Of a stretch of 64,000 bases of DNA, positions 47,001-58,808 are shown piece by piece. The notes below the pieces were generated by a model, which was not told the origin of the DNA, did no database searches, and saw only the letters and a list, made by a program, of their open reading frames with translations. Position 1 is the stretch's first letter, and the number at the start of each line of letters is the position of its first letter. The stretch spans positions 28,517,432 to 28,581,431 of the forward strand of contig CM051461.1 of the NCBI GenBank assembly GCA_028095005.1. The letters are read 5' to 3'. Made by a program: the position numbers and the translations under genes. The DNA comes from Rhynchospora pubera. Taxonomy: Eukaryota > Streptophyta > Magnoliopsida > Poales > Cyperaceae.

Positions 47001-48447
47001 GGCTTTTACCTAAATAAACACTTCTGACTTAAATAGACTGATTAATCTAGAAAATTAATAATAAATTGGTGGCTACAACAAGTAATTCAAGCAAAATAAT
47101 TTATCAGTACTTTTAAACAGTGTTAAATGATTCCATCCTTTAATTTGATTTCTGGCTGTCCATTCAAAATATAATATTTAATTGAGAGTACTGTTACTTG
47201 ATTCTAACTGCTTCTTTTAAAACAGAGAAATGATATGGTTGAGTACTTCGGTGAGCAATTGTCGGGTTTTGCATTCACCGCCAATGGCTGGGTACAGTCA
47301 TATGGATCCCGTTGTGTTAAGCCCCCGATCATCTATGGTGATGTTAGCCGTCCCAAGCCTATGACTGTTTTCTGGTCCAAGATGGCTCAGAGCATGACTT
47401 CACGCCCCATGAAGGGAATGTTGACCGGTCCAGTCACAATCCTCAACTGGTCCTTTGTCAGAAATGACCAACCAAGGTTAGTTTTGACACAAGTCTATCT
47501 TTTATTTAAAGTTGAGACTTGAGACTATAATCTTCAAGAAGAAATTGTGTTCTTTCTTTCTTGGTTTTGTAATTATTTGTTCATGATTTGCCAGGTTCCA
47601 GACATGCTATCAAATTGCTCTTGCAATAAAGAAAGAGGTTGAGGATCTTGAGGCTGGTGGAATTCAGGTATATTTTCAAATTCAGTCAGCTTAATAATGT
47701 TGGAAATTGCTTTATGGACCATTTTTTTTAATTTTTTTTTAAAGGTTATTCAAATTGATGAGGCCGCTCTAAGAGAAGGATTGCCTCTCCGCAAGTCTGA
47801 GCATGCTTTCTACTTGGACTGGGCTGTTCACTCTTTCAGGATCACAAACTGCGGCATTAAGGACACTACTCAGGTACATTGTTTTTTCTTGAAGTCATCC
47901 TCCTTCCTTTCATTTATAGAATTAAAAGAGCCCTTACTTATTCCCAATTGACTAATTGCATACTTATCCAACATGTACCACATGTTGTTGTTGTAAAGAC
48001 GCACCTTTTGACAGCATACTAGCATAGTATTTACAAGCTACCTTTGTGTGACTAATTAAGCCTCCATACTTTTTCCAGATCCACACTCACATGTGCTACT
48101 CAAATTTTAACGACATCATCCAATCAATCATCGACATGGATGCTGATGTGATCACAATAGAGAACTCACGGTCTGACGAGAAGCTGCTCTCTGTATTCCG
48201 TGATGGAGTCAAGTACGGTGCCGGCATTGGCCCAGGTGTGTATGACATCCACTCTCCCCGAATCCCCTCCACTGAAGAAATTGCCGACCGCGTCAACAAA
48301 ATGCTCGCAGTGCTTGACACGAATGTCCTCTGGGTCAACCCAGACTGCGGCCTCAAGACCCGCAAATACAACGAGGTCAATCCGGCTCTTACTAACATGG
48401 TCTCAGCAGCTAAGCTCATTCGCACTCAGCTCGCTAGTGCGAAATGA
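44051..48447 (+). CDS. METE: Cobalamin-independent methionine synthase (gene B), 765 residues in 13 exons
   Basis: Same reaction and cytosolic role as gene A. Exons: 44051-44400, 44497-44584, 44992-45119, 45220-45411, 45631-45830, 46048-46211, 46467-46547, 46634-46800, 46891-46996, 47226-47476, 47595-47667, 47745-47873, 48079-48447. Every exon has the same length as its partner in gene A (350, 88, 128, 192, 200, 164, 81, 167, 106, 251, 73, 129, 369), giving 765 residues and TGA. All introns are GT-AG. The zinc ligands H647, C649, E671 and C733 are conserved. Differences are conservative, for example LQKVSADLRSSIWKQMSEVG in exon 1 where A has [20 protein letters not shown]. Introns have diverged and are not alignable by eye over most of their length, so the duplication is not very recent, although exons remain close. 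Expected to be functional. Confidence 0.97.
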
Positions 48448-49032
48448 AGTTTTTTCTTTTTTTTCAACAGTTTAGCAGAAGTTTTTTTTTTTTCCTTTTT
48501 TAAATTGTTAATTTTTGTTCTGAAAGAGTTTTGTTGTGAGGAGTCTATGCTGTTGTCATTACTCGGCACTTTTGATAGATTTGTTTTGATGTTGATCTGT
48601 GATATGTTTGTACTCTGATCTGCTCTAAAGGCCTAAATGAGTACTACTGTTCAAGGTTGTTTTTTGTGGACAACTTGGTTTTCGTTGTACTATTTTTTAA
48701 GCAAAAACTTAAGTTGCTATGTGATTTTCAGTAATGTGCCATTATTAAAATAGTACCGTGAATATAGTACTAATTAAGTACTATTTATCTGCTGTGCCTG
48801 TGTGTTATATTATGGAGTCCAAAAGATCTATTTTGTTTTAAGGTTAATGTCTGATTGTTTACCTGCTTTTGTCAACAAAAGTACTGCTGATTGCAAGCAG
48901 ATATTGACTTTCCTGGGAGCACAGTTCAGAAAATAATTATTTGCGCTTATTATTATTTTTTTTAGCACGCGAGTAGTTTGGCATGTATTCCTTGTAGAAA
49001 CATATTGTTATATATATAGATTCAACATACAG
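48448..49032. other. 3' flank of methionine synthase gene B
   Basis: T-rich presumed 3' UTR followed by intergenic sequence; no gene seen. Confidence 0.4.
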
Positions 49033-49463
49033 ACAGTAGGGATTGAAATACTAACGACAGTAGAGAGCTGTCCAACTACATTTTAATTACTATTTAAAAA
49101 TTTTAAAATTAGAAACGTTTAATTCAAATCGTTGATATTGTTCAATTTTATGGGTGATGCGTTTTTATATAAGTTTTATAAAATTTGGAGTCGATTTGAT
49201 ACTCAATTAAGTGACCAAACTATGAACGTATTAGAATTAATCAGGGATAGTTAACCAGATTCGTTCATTTGTTGACCACTTAATCTAGTATCAAATCGAC
49301 TTTAAAATTTATAAAACTTATATGAAAATGCATCGGTCGTTAAATTAAACAAGATCAACGGTTTAGATTTAGCATTTAATTTTTTTAATTTCTAAATATT
49401 AATAAAAAAAAAATGAACGGACAGCTCTCTACTGTCGTTATAGGATGCGAATCCCAGACAGTA
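49033..49463. mobile_element. Foldback MITE, about 430 bp
   Basis: Long inverted arms: AACGACAGTAGAGAGCTGTC at the left and GACAGCTCTCTACTGTCGTT at the right are exact complements over 20 bases. Pairing continues outward to ACAGTAGGGATT / AATCCCAGACAGT and inward through ATAAGTTTTATAAA and TCGATTTGATAC. The whole element could fold into one hairpin. The TSD is not clear. Confidence 0.75.
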
Positions 49464-50661
49464 GTATTAGGAGCTAGCAAAATTTTCCCCCACAATCACA
49501 GCGGAAAACGAATTGAAAGTGGCATTTTTTTCTATTTAAATAACCAGTTTTTATACAATGCATTGCACATTTGCATTCGCCGCTACAAAATTATAATATC
49601 AGGTACATTTTGAAAGTATGGTCATGGACTCATGGCTCCGCGTTATTCTAATGATAATGGATTCAATTCAGAAATAAATGACCTAATTTTTTAAAAAAAT
49701 ACTCGAACATTTTTTCCTCCAGGACTAAAACTAAGTTGTGTAATATTTAGGCTCTTTGTTGCTTAATTGCAAAAAAAAAAAAAATGAACTATGAGAAATT
49801 AGACCCAAAAAAAGGTTCCTTGAAAGTTGAAAACAAATATAAGCTCAGTTTCCTGGAAATTATTTTTCCCCTTCTGAATTTGGGCCCTGAGTCCTGGAAT
49901 GAGTTTTTACTAGCACGCTCAGCGGGCTGAAAAAGAGTGAATATGAGGCCTCTCACTTTGGTGAGACTGAGACCTTGGGCCTTTGGGCATGTCTTACTCA
50001 GCAAATACATTATTCAACTTTATTTTCCTGCCTGTTTAAAACACAATAATAGGCGATTACCCATGGAGCCAGTGCTATATAATTCCTATTTTCAAGACCC
50101 ATTTTTCATTTTTGTGATTAAAGACCCTATTTTAAACACAACAACTTTATTCCTTCCAAAGATCCAATGGATAAAGAAGAGATATTTATCCTTGATAGAA
50201 TGTTGAACAAAATGAATTGTGTTTATTGTTGCAATAATATGACTGCTAGTATTTTACTACGCAAAGCGCTTATGCCTTTCTTTATATTCAGACGATTATG
50301 TTATTTCCTTCTACAAAAATAGAAGAATTTGTATTAAGATCGCTTTGCTAAAAATCCCAAAAAAGATGATTGGTTTGAAGTGCTAATGAGAAAAGGGTTT
50401 TGAAATAATAAGATGACAAGACACCTCAAAACCTTAACCAAGCAAAGAACATTTCCCTTGCCTCCTCTTGGAGGTGACCAACCCAAAAAGCCTAAAACCC
50501 AGCACTAGGAAGAATAACTCTCCCCTTTGTACACACAACCTCAATCCATTGAAACTTTTTATATAAACCTGACATAGAAACAGTTTCTCTTCACAACACA
50601 TACAACTAATCTTTGTTAATCAATTAAATTTCAAACGAGGTATATCAATCTTCTGTTCAAG
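49464..50661. other. Intergenic sequence upstream of the RTM2-like gene
   Basis: No supported gene. TTTTTATATAAACC at about 50556 is a possible TATA box, some 100 bases before the ATG at 50662. Confidence 0.45.
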
Positions 50662-51923
50662 ATGAACACAAAGCAAGGCGCTCGTTCTTACGTGGATTTT
50701 GAGCCTACTTTTGAGTGGTCCCGAGGGGAAGAGACTGACATCCTACGTGTCCATCTCCCAGGCATTCTCTTTTTCTTTTATTTTAAAATGATATAAATCT
50801 TCTTTAATAACTGAGACAGAAGTACACATGAATTATGTTCCTTTGTTACAGTACCTTTTGGTAATTATTTTTCTAAAACGATGTGTAGATAATTGATATT
50901 TTGTAATGGATTTGACTAGATATGTTGAATATAACATTGAGATGTATCAGAATCGTTTGTAAAGCTCATACGTATTATGCAAAGTAGTCAACCACCTAAA
51001 TCAAATTATTATTACAAATGAAATGTAGTCATAACCGGATCTAGTATAGACAAAATAAAATTACAAAATATTAAGCGCTCGCTCTGAATGAATTTCCATT
51101 AAAGCAAATTTACACTTGAAGAAAAATGTCTTGTTGCGAGTCATCATTTCTACTGCAATTTTGGAATCAGAAATTAATAATTTTACACCATTTTTGTTCC
51201 TATATATATCAAATTAAAGGCTTCAAGAGGGAGCAAATAAAGGTACAAGTCGACAGCTACGGCAACCTGAGGACTACTGGCGAGCGTCCAGTGGAGGGCA
51301 ACCGATGGAGCCGCTTCTGGAAGGACTTCCGCCTCCCTAACAACTGCAACGTGAATGAAATCCGCGCCAAGTTCGAAAATGAAACGCTCTTCGTCACACT
51401 GCCAAAACAAATTGCCCGCAGTAAGCCAACTGTGCCCAACCAACTGCCGCCTCCGTCAAAGCCCGCTCCGGCACCTGCACCTAAACCGGCTCCCGCACCC
51501 GAGATGCCAAAACCAACTGCAGATCAACCATCCATTGCCAGCCCAAAAGATCAGCCCGCAAATGGTAAGCTCGGGGAGATGCTGAGCACCAAGAAAGAAG
51601 AGAAAGTTGATGATAAGAAGATCGCTACACCAAATCAACCTATCTTTGAGAAGAAGGAGACCAATAAGAAGGAAGAAAAGCCTGTTGAAGAAAAGAGAAC
51701 TGAAAAACAACCAATTACTCAAGCTGTCGGCGGCAAATCGACAAATGAGACGGTGCCTCAAGCATCCCGAGTTGCAACGGGACTACAGTCCCGTAGGCGG
51801 GGGTTGCTTTTGAATGTTGCCGTGGCGGTCATTGTATTGGTGGGGCTTGGGTTTTATTTGAGCTTCAAGCTAAAAAAAAGTGTAGCTGATCATGGATATC
51901 ATAACACCACTGAAGATTTATAA
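50662..51923 (+). CDS. RTM2: RTM2-like protein: HSP20/alpha-crystallin domain with C-terminal membrane anchor, 267 residues
   Basis: Two exons, 50662-50761 and 51220-51923, give 804 bases (267 residues plus stop). Exon 1 starts MNTKQGARSYVDFEP and ends in the LPG that leads into FKREQIKVQVD of exon 2. Residues about 12-105 form an HSP20-type domain (GNLRTTGERP, WSRFWKDFRLP, IRAKFENETLFVTLPK). A Pro/Ala-rich then Lys/Glu-rich linker follows, and residues about 228-249 are a hydrophobic anchor (NVAVAVIVLVGLGFYLSF) before a short tail. This architecture is that of RTM2 and relatives. In Arabidopsis RTM2 acts in phloem to restrict long-distance movement of a potyvirus; whether this gene does so is unknown, and many paralogues lack that role. 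The intron starts with GC rather than GT (50762-50763), the best fit to frame and homology. The protein is somewhat shorter than Arabidopsis RTM2. Confidence 0.85.
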
Positions 51924-52821
51924 AATGATGGAATTGAGATAGCTGTAAATATAAGCTCATTATTGACTGATGAGTTGATCGTGGGGTGTTTAATTAACTT
52001 TCATGTATGGTGGTTTCAAATGACAGGAAAATTAAGGAGTTTGTAAGCATATGGTTTGCATGTAAGATGTGCCTATAATCCGTTGAAAGAAAATAGCTTG
52101 AATTTTCTTGCATAAATATTTATTTTACCTGGTACACCAATTATCATATTTATTCATCTGCATTTGAAGCAACATAAAAAGGAAGGAAAAAGAAAATGCA
52201 AACATGACATGGGACATGAGCTAGGTATGCTCTTGGATCGATTAGAAAAAAGAAATAGCTACACGCTTACCTCTTTGAGCTTTTCTAATTGGTTATAGTT
52301 TATTTAGAAAGTTGAGTATATGGAATGAAGCCTGATCCGAGATCCTTAATTACAATAATGCATAAAAATCTGAACAGCCAGTAATGAAATATTCTCATGC
52401 AAAAGTTTAGCATGAGAAGTAAGAATCTTGGATCAAACTTCATTCCAAACACTCACTTCCTGATATATCTCTCCTAGAAACAAAGAGGCTTATGATTTCC
52501 CAATCAACACTATCAATGACTTCGGGAACATTGCAACATTTGCACGGATTTTATATGGGCAATAAGCCAATATATAGCTCCTTCATAAAAAAGAACAGAG
52601 GATATGAAACAGTTCGAATAAGGTTAGATCACATGATCGACAGGTCATATAGATGTACAAAATAGCAGGCAAAAAGGATGTGGCTTGGTTGAAGATCTTT
52701 GTCTTGTTGTAATTGGAGGTGCTCTTTATAGGAGTGAGTGCTGAGCTTTACAACCACCTCGATTTCTAAAAGTAAAGATAGCATGCGCACCATATTTTCA
52801 CCCCCCTTGTTAGGAATCCCC
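51924..52821. other. 3' flank and intergenic sequence
   Basis: Presumed 3' UTR of the RTM2-like gene, then sequence with no supported gene. Confidence 0.4.
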
Positions 52822-52986
52822 ATCCGCTCCCGCGCGGGACCGTTCGGCGCAGCCTACGAACCGTCCGATCTGATCTGGACGGTTCGGGCCTATCAATCTA
52901 GTTACATGCACGGGGCTCCCTTTGCCATTGAGATTAAATCAGACGGCTCTGATTCCTGCGCTGCACGGTCCCGCGCGGGACTGGAT
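52822..52986. mobile_element. GC-rich-ended MITE, about 165 bp
   Basis: Inverted ends ATCCGCTCCCGCGCGGGACC and GGTCCCGCGCGGGACTGGAT, each containing the palindrome TCCCGCGCGGGA. The internal inverted arms CCGTCCGATCTGATC / ATCAGACGG flank the core CTATCAATCTAGTTACATGC shared with 40175-40370. Confidence 0.75.
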
Positions 52987-53008
52987 TTCATTTCCCTTGT
53001 TAGTTGTT

Positions 53009-53133
53009 GGGTGCGTTTGAAGAAGAAAAAAAATTATAAATAATTCAAACTCTTCACAAAGTTACACACTTCTCAATATTTCTTCCCACTTCTTTCTTTC
53101 TTTCCTTCTTCCCACACCTATCCAAACGCACCC
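53009..53133. mobile_element. MITE of the CGTTTGGAT family, 125 bp
   Basis: Ends GGGTGCGTTTG and CAAACGCACCC are flanked by GTT at 53006-53008 and 53134-53136. The core CTTCACAAAGTTACACACTT is shared with the copies at 21156, 35726 and 55832. Confidence 0.8.
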
Positions 53134-53774
53134 GTTAGTAACTGTTTCTTTTTAAATTTTTTTTTTTACGATTTTCATTTTTTTTACTTCAAAATATTAA
53201 ATTTGAATTAAGACGTAAAAGTCAAATTTTGTGGGCGAATATAAAGATGGAAAAAATAAACAATGCTGGATTATGCTCAATCTGAATGAATAAAAAGTTC
53301 TTGCACATTGTTCTCTTCACTAAAAACTTAATAATAATAATCTTTAGGGGAGACAGCCACGCGTTGGACACGTTCAGTGCTGTGATTTCCCTGATTTCAC
53401 AACTTACAGAGGCAAAATTTTCTTTTCCACTTTTCCAGCCTGGTAAAAGTAATCTGGGTCACATATTATGAGTGTATATATTTTTTCTTTTAATTCGTCC
53501 GACCATTTACCCAGAATATATATATATATATTTCTAGCGAGAGTTGAAATGCCATCTTGTAATGTTAGCACATTTTGTTTCACTATACTTCTTCCAACAT
53601 TAAGATAGGTAATTATTGTTATCTTATCTAGCATTATAGTTGAGTTTGGAGGTTAATAGAAGGAGATATCCAACATGAAGATATGTAATTATAGTTATTT
53701 CTTGCAAAATTGCAGTTGGATTTTGAATTTGACCGAAGAAAAGAAGCTATGCACATTGTGAAAGGTAATTGGTG
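53134..53774. other. Intergenic sequence, no gene identified
   Basis: AT-rich with a TA microsatellite at about 53517-53531. Nothing supported. Confidence 0.4.
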
Positions 53775-53778
53775 TTTA

Positions 53779-55468
53779 CCATCCACCGTCCATCTGAATA
53801 CTATCCAACCATCCAATAGGCTCTTTCTTTTAATATGGGTCTAGAATTGATCTAGCTTTTTTCACTTTTTATTTATTCCTTCTCTCACTCCAAACTCTAG
53901 CCGCCAGATAGAGAGACGCGAACCAGTCCAGCATCCGACCAGATGTGATCTTCTCCTCTCCATGGCTTCCGATCGAATCAACAATAGAGTTTTTCATGGA
54001 ATTATCTCAGGTCATCATCGATCGTCGTCCGAGGAAGCGTTAGAGACTCGGATGGGACATCTTGCCTGAAAATTCCATGCTATAATTTTTTTTCCCTTTT
54101 TTCTTTCATTGTTTTTTCTTAATCGGGTGTTTTATCGACAGATTTAGTGCTTCTTGAAGGTTTGGTGCTTCATATTGTAAGTTATTTTGAAATTTTTCAA
54201 TTTTGATTTTAAATCTGGAGGCAAATAAGATTTTAGGTTTTGATCTAAAAAAAATTTAGTATATCGGACATGGAAATAGGCTAGATCTAGTTCGTACGAG
54301 TAAATTTTGTAATGATTTTTTTTCTTGTTCAGTGTTTATTACGTTTGTAGTGGTTAGATAAACATTGTTAGATAAATCCATGAATTTGATGTTTTTGCTT
54401 GATCTGCGTGAATTAAATTATTTTTCTTATTTTACTCAAAATTAGTGTCTGGTTTAAATAAAGAAATAATTATATTTGTTTTATTTAATTTTGTTGCAGT
54501 TATACTTTGATCTTCATTTCATGATATCCTGGTACAAATCTTTGTTGCACATTTATTTAGTGGTACTTGTTTGGATCTTTAATTTGCTTGATCGAATTAC
54601 ATTGATTTTGTCAAATATAATATTTGGTTTGATAATATCGGATTAGTTAGTCATCATATGTGTTAAGTTAATACCTTTAAGGGATCATTTTGTTTCATTA
54701 TGTATTTTTTAAAAACATCACATGACCTGAAAGGATTAAATTTTATTAGAGCACTTAATTAGAAATTGATCTTAATTGTATTTTGTTTTGTTTGTGTAGA
54801 AATTACATGACAGTGTGAGAAGGAATAGAATGAGGAGTTGATGAATTGTGTTAGCTTGTAGTGGTTAAAACTGTATAGGATTTGTGTTATTATTAATATA
54901 ATTGTTCTGTTTGTTGAAACAATGGATATTATTATTCTTAATAAATGAACAATGTTCACTTCATTCCATCTAACTTAACACATAAATAATTTTAATTGAT
55001 CCGTTAACTAGTTTAATTGAACACAAAAACTACGAAATTAAATTTCTGCTGCAATTAACTAAACACATAAACACGTTAAATTCATCCCTTAACGTGTTTA
55101 ACTGAAAAAAATATGAAAATTCAATTTTGAGATGCATCTAATTGAATACATAATTCATCTAATTAATCTTTTTGAGATGTTTAACTGAACGTAAAAATTT
55201 AAAATTTCATATTATCACTGCATCTAATTGAGTACATAATAAGTTTAACTAATCTCTTATCGCATCTAACTGAACATAAAAATTCGTCCATTTGATGACG
55301 TCAGCGCAAAAAAAAAATTTAGAAATTTTTTTTTCAAAAAAACTTTGATGATGTCATCACGCGAAAATGATGATGTCAGCGCACGAAAAATATGGACTGG
55401 GCGCTCAGAAGTCTATTAGAAAATCCCTGAATGAGGAGTGGATGGTTGGATAGTATTTGACTGGATGG
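53779..55468. mobile_element. 1.69-kb element with CCATCC terminal inverted repeats
   Basis: The left end is CCATCCACCGTCCATCTG followed by AATACTATCCAACCATCCA. The right end on the minus strand is CCATCCAGTCA followed by the same AATACTATCCAACCATCCA. TTTA flanks both sides (53775-53778, 55469-55472), a possible 4-bp duplication. There is no transposase. The left interior looks like a gene 5' end: a pyrimidine-rich leader, then a 35-codon frame (53962-54069, MASDRINNRV...) with a possible donor at 54011. The right interior has degenerate repeats of a CATCTAATTGA type (about 54965-55285) and three TGACGTCA/TGATGTCA-like boxes (55300-55385). The superfamily is unassigned. Confidence 0.65.
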
Positions 55469-55831
55469 TTTATATCATTCATTTTTGCATAAACTTAAAA
55501 TCTTAAATAATAAAAATAATTTAATTTGTTAAAAATTTAAGTAGGTAGGCCCATGTTAATTGCATGTGAAACTTTTTTTCCCTAAGAATATTAGGGCTCA
55601 AGTTAGCCATAACTTTCGTATTAAATAAAGAAGTTATTTACAAAAAAAAAAAAAACAGAGTTAGAGAGTGAACTTAAAAAAAAAAATAGAAGTACAGAAT
55701 GCAGAGAAAAAGAGAAGAAAGAGGAAAAAGGAATTTTAGATAAACTAATCAAGTTCAGACGATTGCAGAGTTGTTCATTCATCTAAAACTTCCATAGCAA
55801 TAAGCGAGATTGACTTAGAAACATTTTTGAA

Positions 55832-55970
55832 GCCTCCGTTTGGATGCGTTGAGAAGAAATAGGAAGAAGGAAAAAGAGAAGAAAAAAATTATAAACAATT
55901 CAAATTTTTCACAAAGTTACACACTTCCCAATACTTCTTCCCTTCTTTCCATACCTATCCAAACGGAGCC
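55832..55970. mobile_element. MITE of the CGTTTGGAT family, 139 bp
   Basis: Ends GCCTCCGTTTGGAT and ATCCAAACGGAGCC (one mismatch) are flanked by GAA at 55829-55831 and 55971-55973. The core TTACACACTTCCCAATACTT is shared with the other copies. Confidence 0.85.
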
Positions 55971-56045
55971 GAAAATTCTGACGTATCACTCTTTTCAAAC
56001 CACAAGCTGGTAATGAGAATAAATTCTCTTTAGTAACATAATATT

Positions 56046-56274
56046 AGGTATGTTTGGCAATGCGAGGAACAACGCGCAAATTGGAATTCCCGAACTCACA
56101 ATCAATTAAAATAATACTTTTCTAGTTCGGCTCCTTTGATTTCAATGTTCGCCAAAAATGGAGAATACATGATAAGGAGAGGTGTTCGCGAATTAGCTTA
56201 TTCTAGTCTTGTTTGGTTCGCGCAAACACATCATGTTCGCGAATTAGGTGTTCGTGAGACGTGCCAAACATATC
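56046..56274. mobile_element. Possible small MITE
   Basis: GGTATGTTTGGCA at the left and TGCCAAACATATC at the right are near-perfect inverted ends about 228 bases apart. The interior has GTTCGCGAATTA in more than one copy. The TSD is unclear. Confidence 0.45.
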
Positions 56275-56534
56275 TTTTGGTTTTTTGAGGGCTAAGCGGT
56301 AGAGGTAGAAGTGTAGAACCAAGAACTTCAAATAGAGTGGACGAAAAATTATATTATAGATATTTTTTGAGTTTTTAAATTGTGTCAAATAATTTTTTTT
56401 TAAAATTAACAAAAATAGTATAAAATTTTCAAATTTATAAAGATTTTTATAAAATTGGCATATGCCAAGCACAATTTCAAATGCACATGGTTCCGTCCTT
56501 TGAGTGGAGAGAGCGGAGAGCACGATAGTTAAAA

Positions 56535-56703
56535 AGCAATGTTTTCAAAACCGTACTGATTATCTAATTATACCAGGAAGTAGAATAGTGACTGAAATGG
56601 AGATATCTGATATTGTAAGAGAAAATACAAAACAATTTCGAAAAATATCAGATTTCGGCCGCCGACCGATTGGGCTGCCGGTACGGTTTTAAAAAACACT
56701 GTT
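56535..56703. mobile_element. Possible small hAT-like MITE, about 165 bp
   Basis: AATGTTTTCAAAACCGTACT at the left and GTACGGTTTTAAAAAACACT at the right form imperfect inverted repeats of a type common in plant hAT MITEs. The boundaries are approximate. Confidence 0.5.
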
Positions 56704-57955
56704 AAAAAAGAGTAGTTGCATGCGAATTGAAACAGTGTATAATAAAAGAGAGAAAATAGATGGGAGTGGATCACATCTAACTCGTGAATCCACTAGGACC
56801 ACTGGCAGATCAAGTAACACTTGATCCGACACGATCCACCGATCAATGCGGTTAACTCGGGTCTGTCTCGTACGAATCGATCGATGTGGTTAACTCGGAC
56901 TTCGTCAAAGAATAACAAAGAAAGAGGTCGTTTAATTAATTATTAATCGTATTTGTTGCTTCTAATTCGTCGCAAGCTCCGTATGCAAAAGCCGAAAAGA
57001 AAAGCAGGAACGAAATTTTCGGAGCTCACGTGAAAAAATTAAATCTACCAAAGGGAAAAAGAGAGACATAGGTTCAGCATTATCATGTTTTTCCATCTAA
57101 AATCACCCACATGTGAAATTTCAATGTAAAGAGTACAAAGGACAAAGTAGAGATGAACGAAAAAAGAAAAGAGGATGTATAGTTTATTGGCATTGAAAGA
57201 ATCTTTTTTTTTTAATAAAGATCAGTAAAATATAAAAATATTTTCAAATACCGATATTATTGTAATAATAATTATATGAAAAAAAATATGAGTTCTAGAT
57301 AATGGTTGGAGGCCAACGATGAAACAATAATAATATTTTAACAAAATTTGCATATGCATATCTAAAAACATTTTATATCTAATACTAAACATAGTTTATA
57401 GATATATCATATATTTAATGAAAACAATGAAGGATGACGTCTTTTTTTTTTCTATTTAAAACCGCTGTTGGCTTAGCAAATTTAACTGAACAAGTTTTTT
57501 TTTTTTTAAAAAAAAAAAGCTCGCCATAGAAAGTCTTCTTCAAAAAATTTAAAAGGCATCATATATGAATATGAGGGGTTCAAATGCAAATGATTGCTTT
57601 CAACTTCCTAAGCATCTTTCATTCTTTTGTCTTTTTTCCCCTCGTTATTTTGCAACTTCGAAGCAATCTTTTCTTTTTAAAATTTTTTTATCATATTATA
57701 TTATGCATATTTTGGTCATCCCGCTGTAAAGAGATTTTGCAGTGGCAGTTTGCCACCGACGGACCGACCTCAGGCTGCTCATAGATTTTGATGCTTATTC
57801 ATCTTTTGACCAATCATTCCAAAGAGCAGCATCTCATTATGAGACGAGATTTCTTACACAAAGTTCCTTGTGGCCGTAGAGGTTCTTTTCCTTTAATTAT
57901 GTTTTTCGTTTTTTTTTTTCCTTTTGCAGATGTTACTTGTGGATAAGTTTAGCTG
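56704..57955. other. AT-rich intergenic sequence, no gene identified
   Basis: Nothing supported; short frames only. An inverted A/T run occurs near 57496-57520. Confidence 0.4.
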
Positions 57956-58808
57956 AAAATTGAATAGTGTTATTATAATAAATCAGACTTCTTAAGTTAT
58001 TATCAATTTAATTTAAAATCTTAATACTATTATTGTAATATCTGACTTTGAAATTCCGAAAGCTCATGTCAGACCCCCCCCCCCCCATATATTAGATAAA
58101 TATTAGTAAATTAGAAAAAAATAGTGAATGAAATTTAAAAGTTTCAAAAATATAGATTAAAGATTAAAAATAATTGATTATTTAATTTAATATATATTAC
58201 TTCAAAAAAATATTAATAACTAATATTAAAATAGTATAAATTAGAAAAATTATAAAAAAATAATTCAGCATATTTAATTATGTAAATTATTTAAATAGAA
58301 ATATTATAAAAATTATAAGAAAATTGGAAACTAAAATTTTAAATGAATGATCATGTTTCACAGATTAATATTCTTTTCTTAATTTTCTTATAATTTTTAT
58401 GATTTTTTATTATTTTATTTTTTATAATTTTTAACATTGAATATTAAATATTTAAAATTATTTTTAATTTTGTAACTTTTTAATAATTTTCCTAATTTAT
58501 ACATATTTTAAGTTACTTTTTTATATTTTATAATAATTTATATTGTAAAAATATATTAAATTTAAATAATTAAATAACTTTTTAATTATTCCTTTTATTT
58601 CAAAATTTTTTCAATAATTTTTCTAATAGTTGACTAATGTATGGGGGTTTGGGCTAATGCCAAACATTCAAAATCGGACATAAGGTTCGAACTTTCGAAA
58701 ACCGATATTACAATAATAATTTTAAAATTTAAATTGTATTGATAATAATTACAAGAATCTTATTTATTATAATAATACTATTAAAATTTAGGATGATATT
58801 CAATTATT
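57956..58808. mobile_element. Large AT-rich foldback element, about 850 bp
   Basis: The left arm GTTATTATAATAAATCAGA...ATTATTGTAATATC pairs with the right arm, which on the minus strand reads GTATTATTATAATAAATAAG...ATTATTGTAATATC. Inside, a CCCCCCATATATTAG block pairs with CTAATGTATGGGGG. Both arms are roughly 150 bases. It could fold as one long hairpin. There is no coding content and no clear TSD. Confidence 0.6.

Noticed and set aside
51456..51761. Cys/Phe-rich minus-strand frame
   Set aside because: Antisense to the Pro- and Lys-rich linker of the RTM2-like protein.
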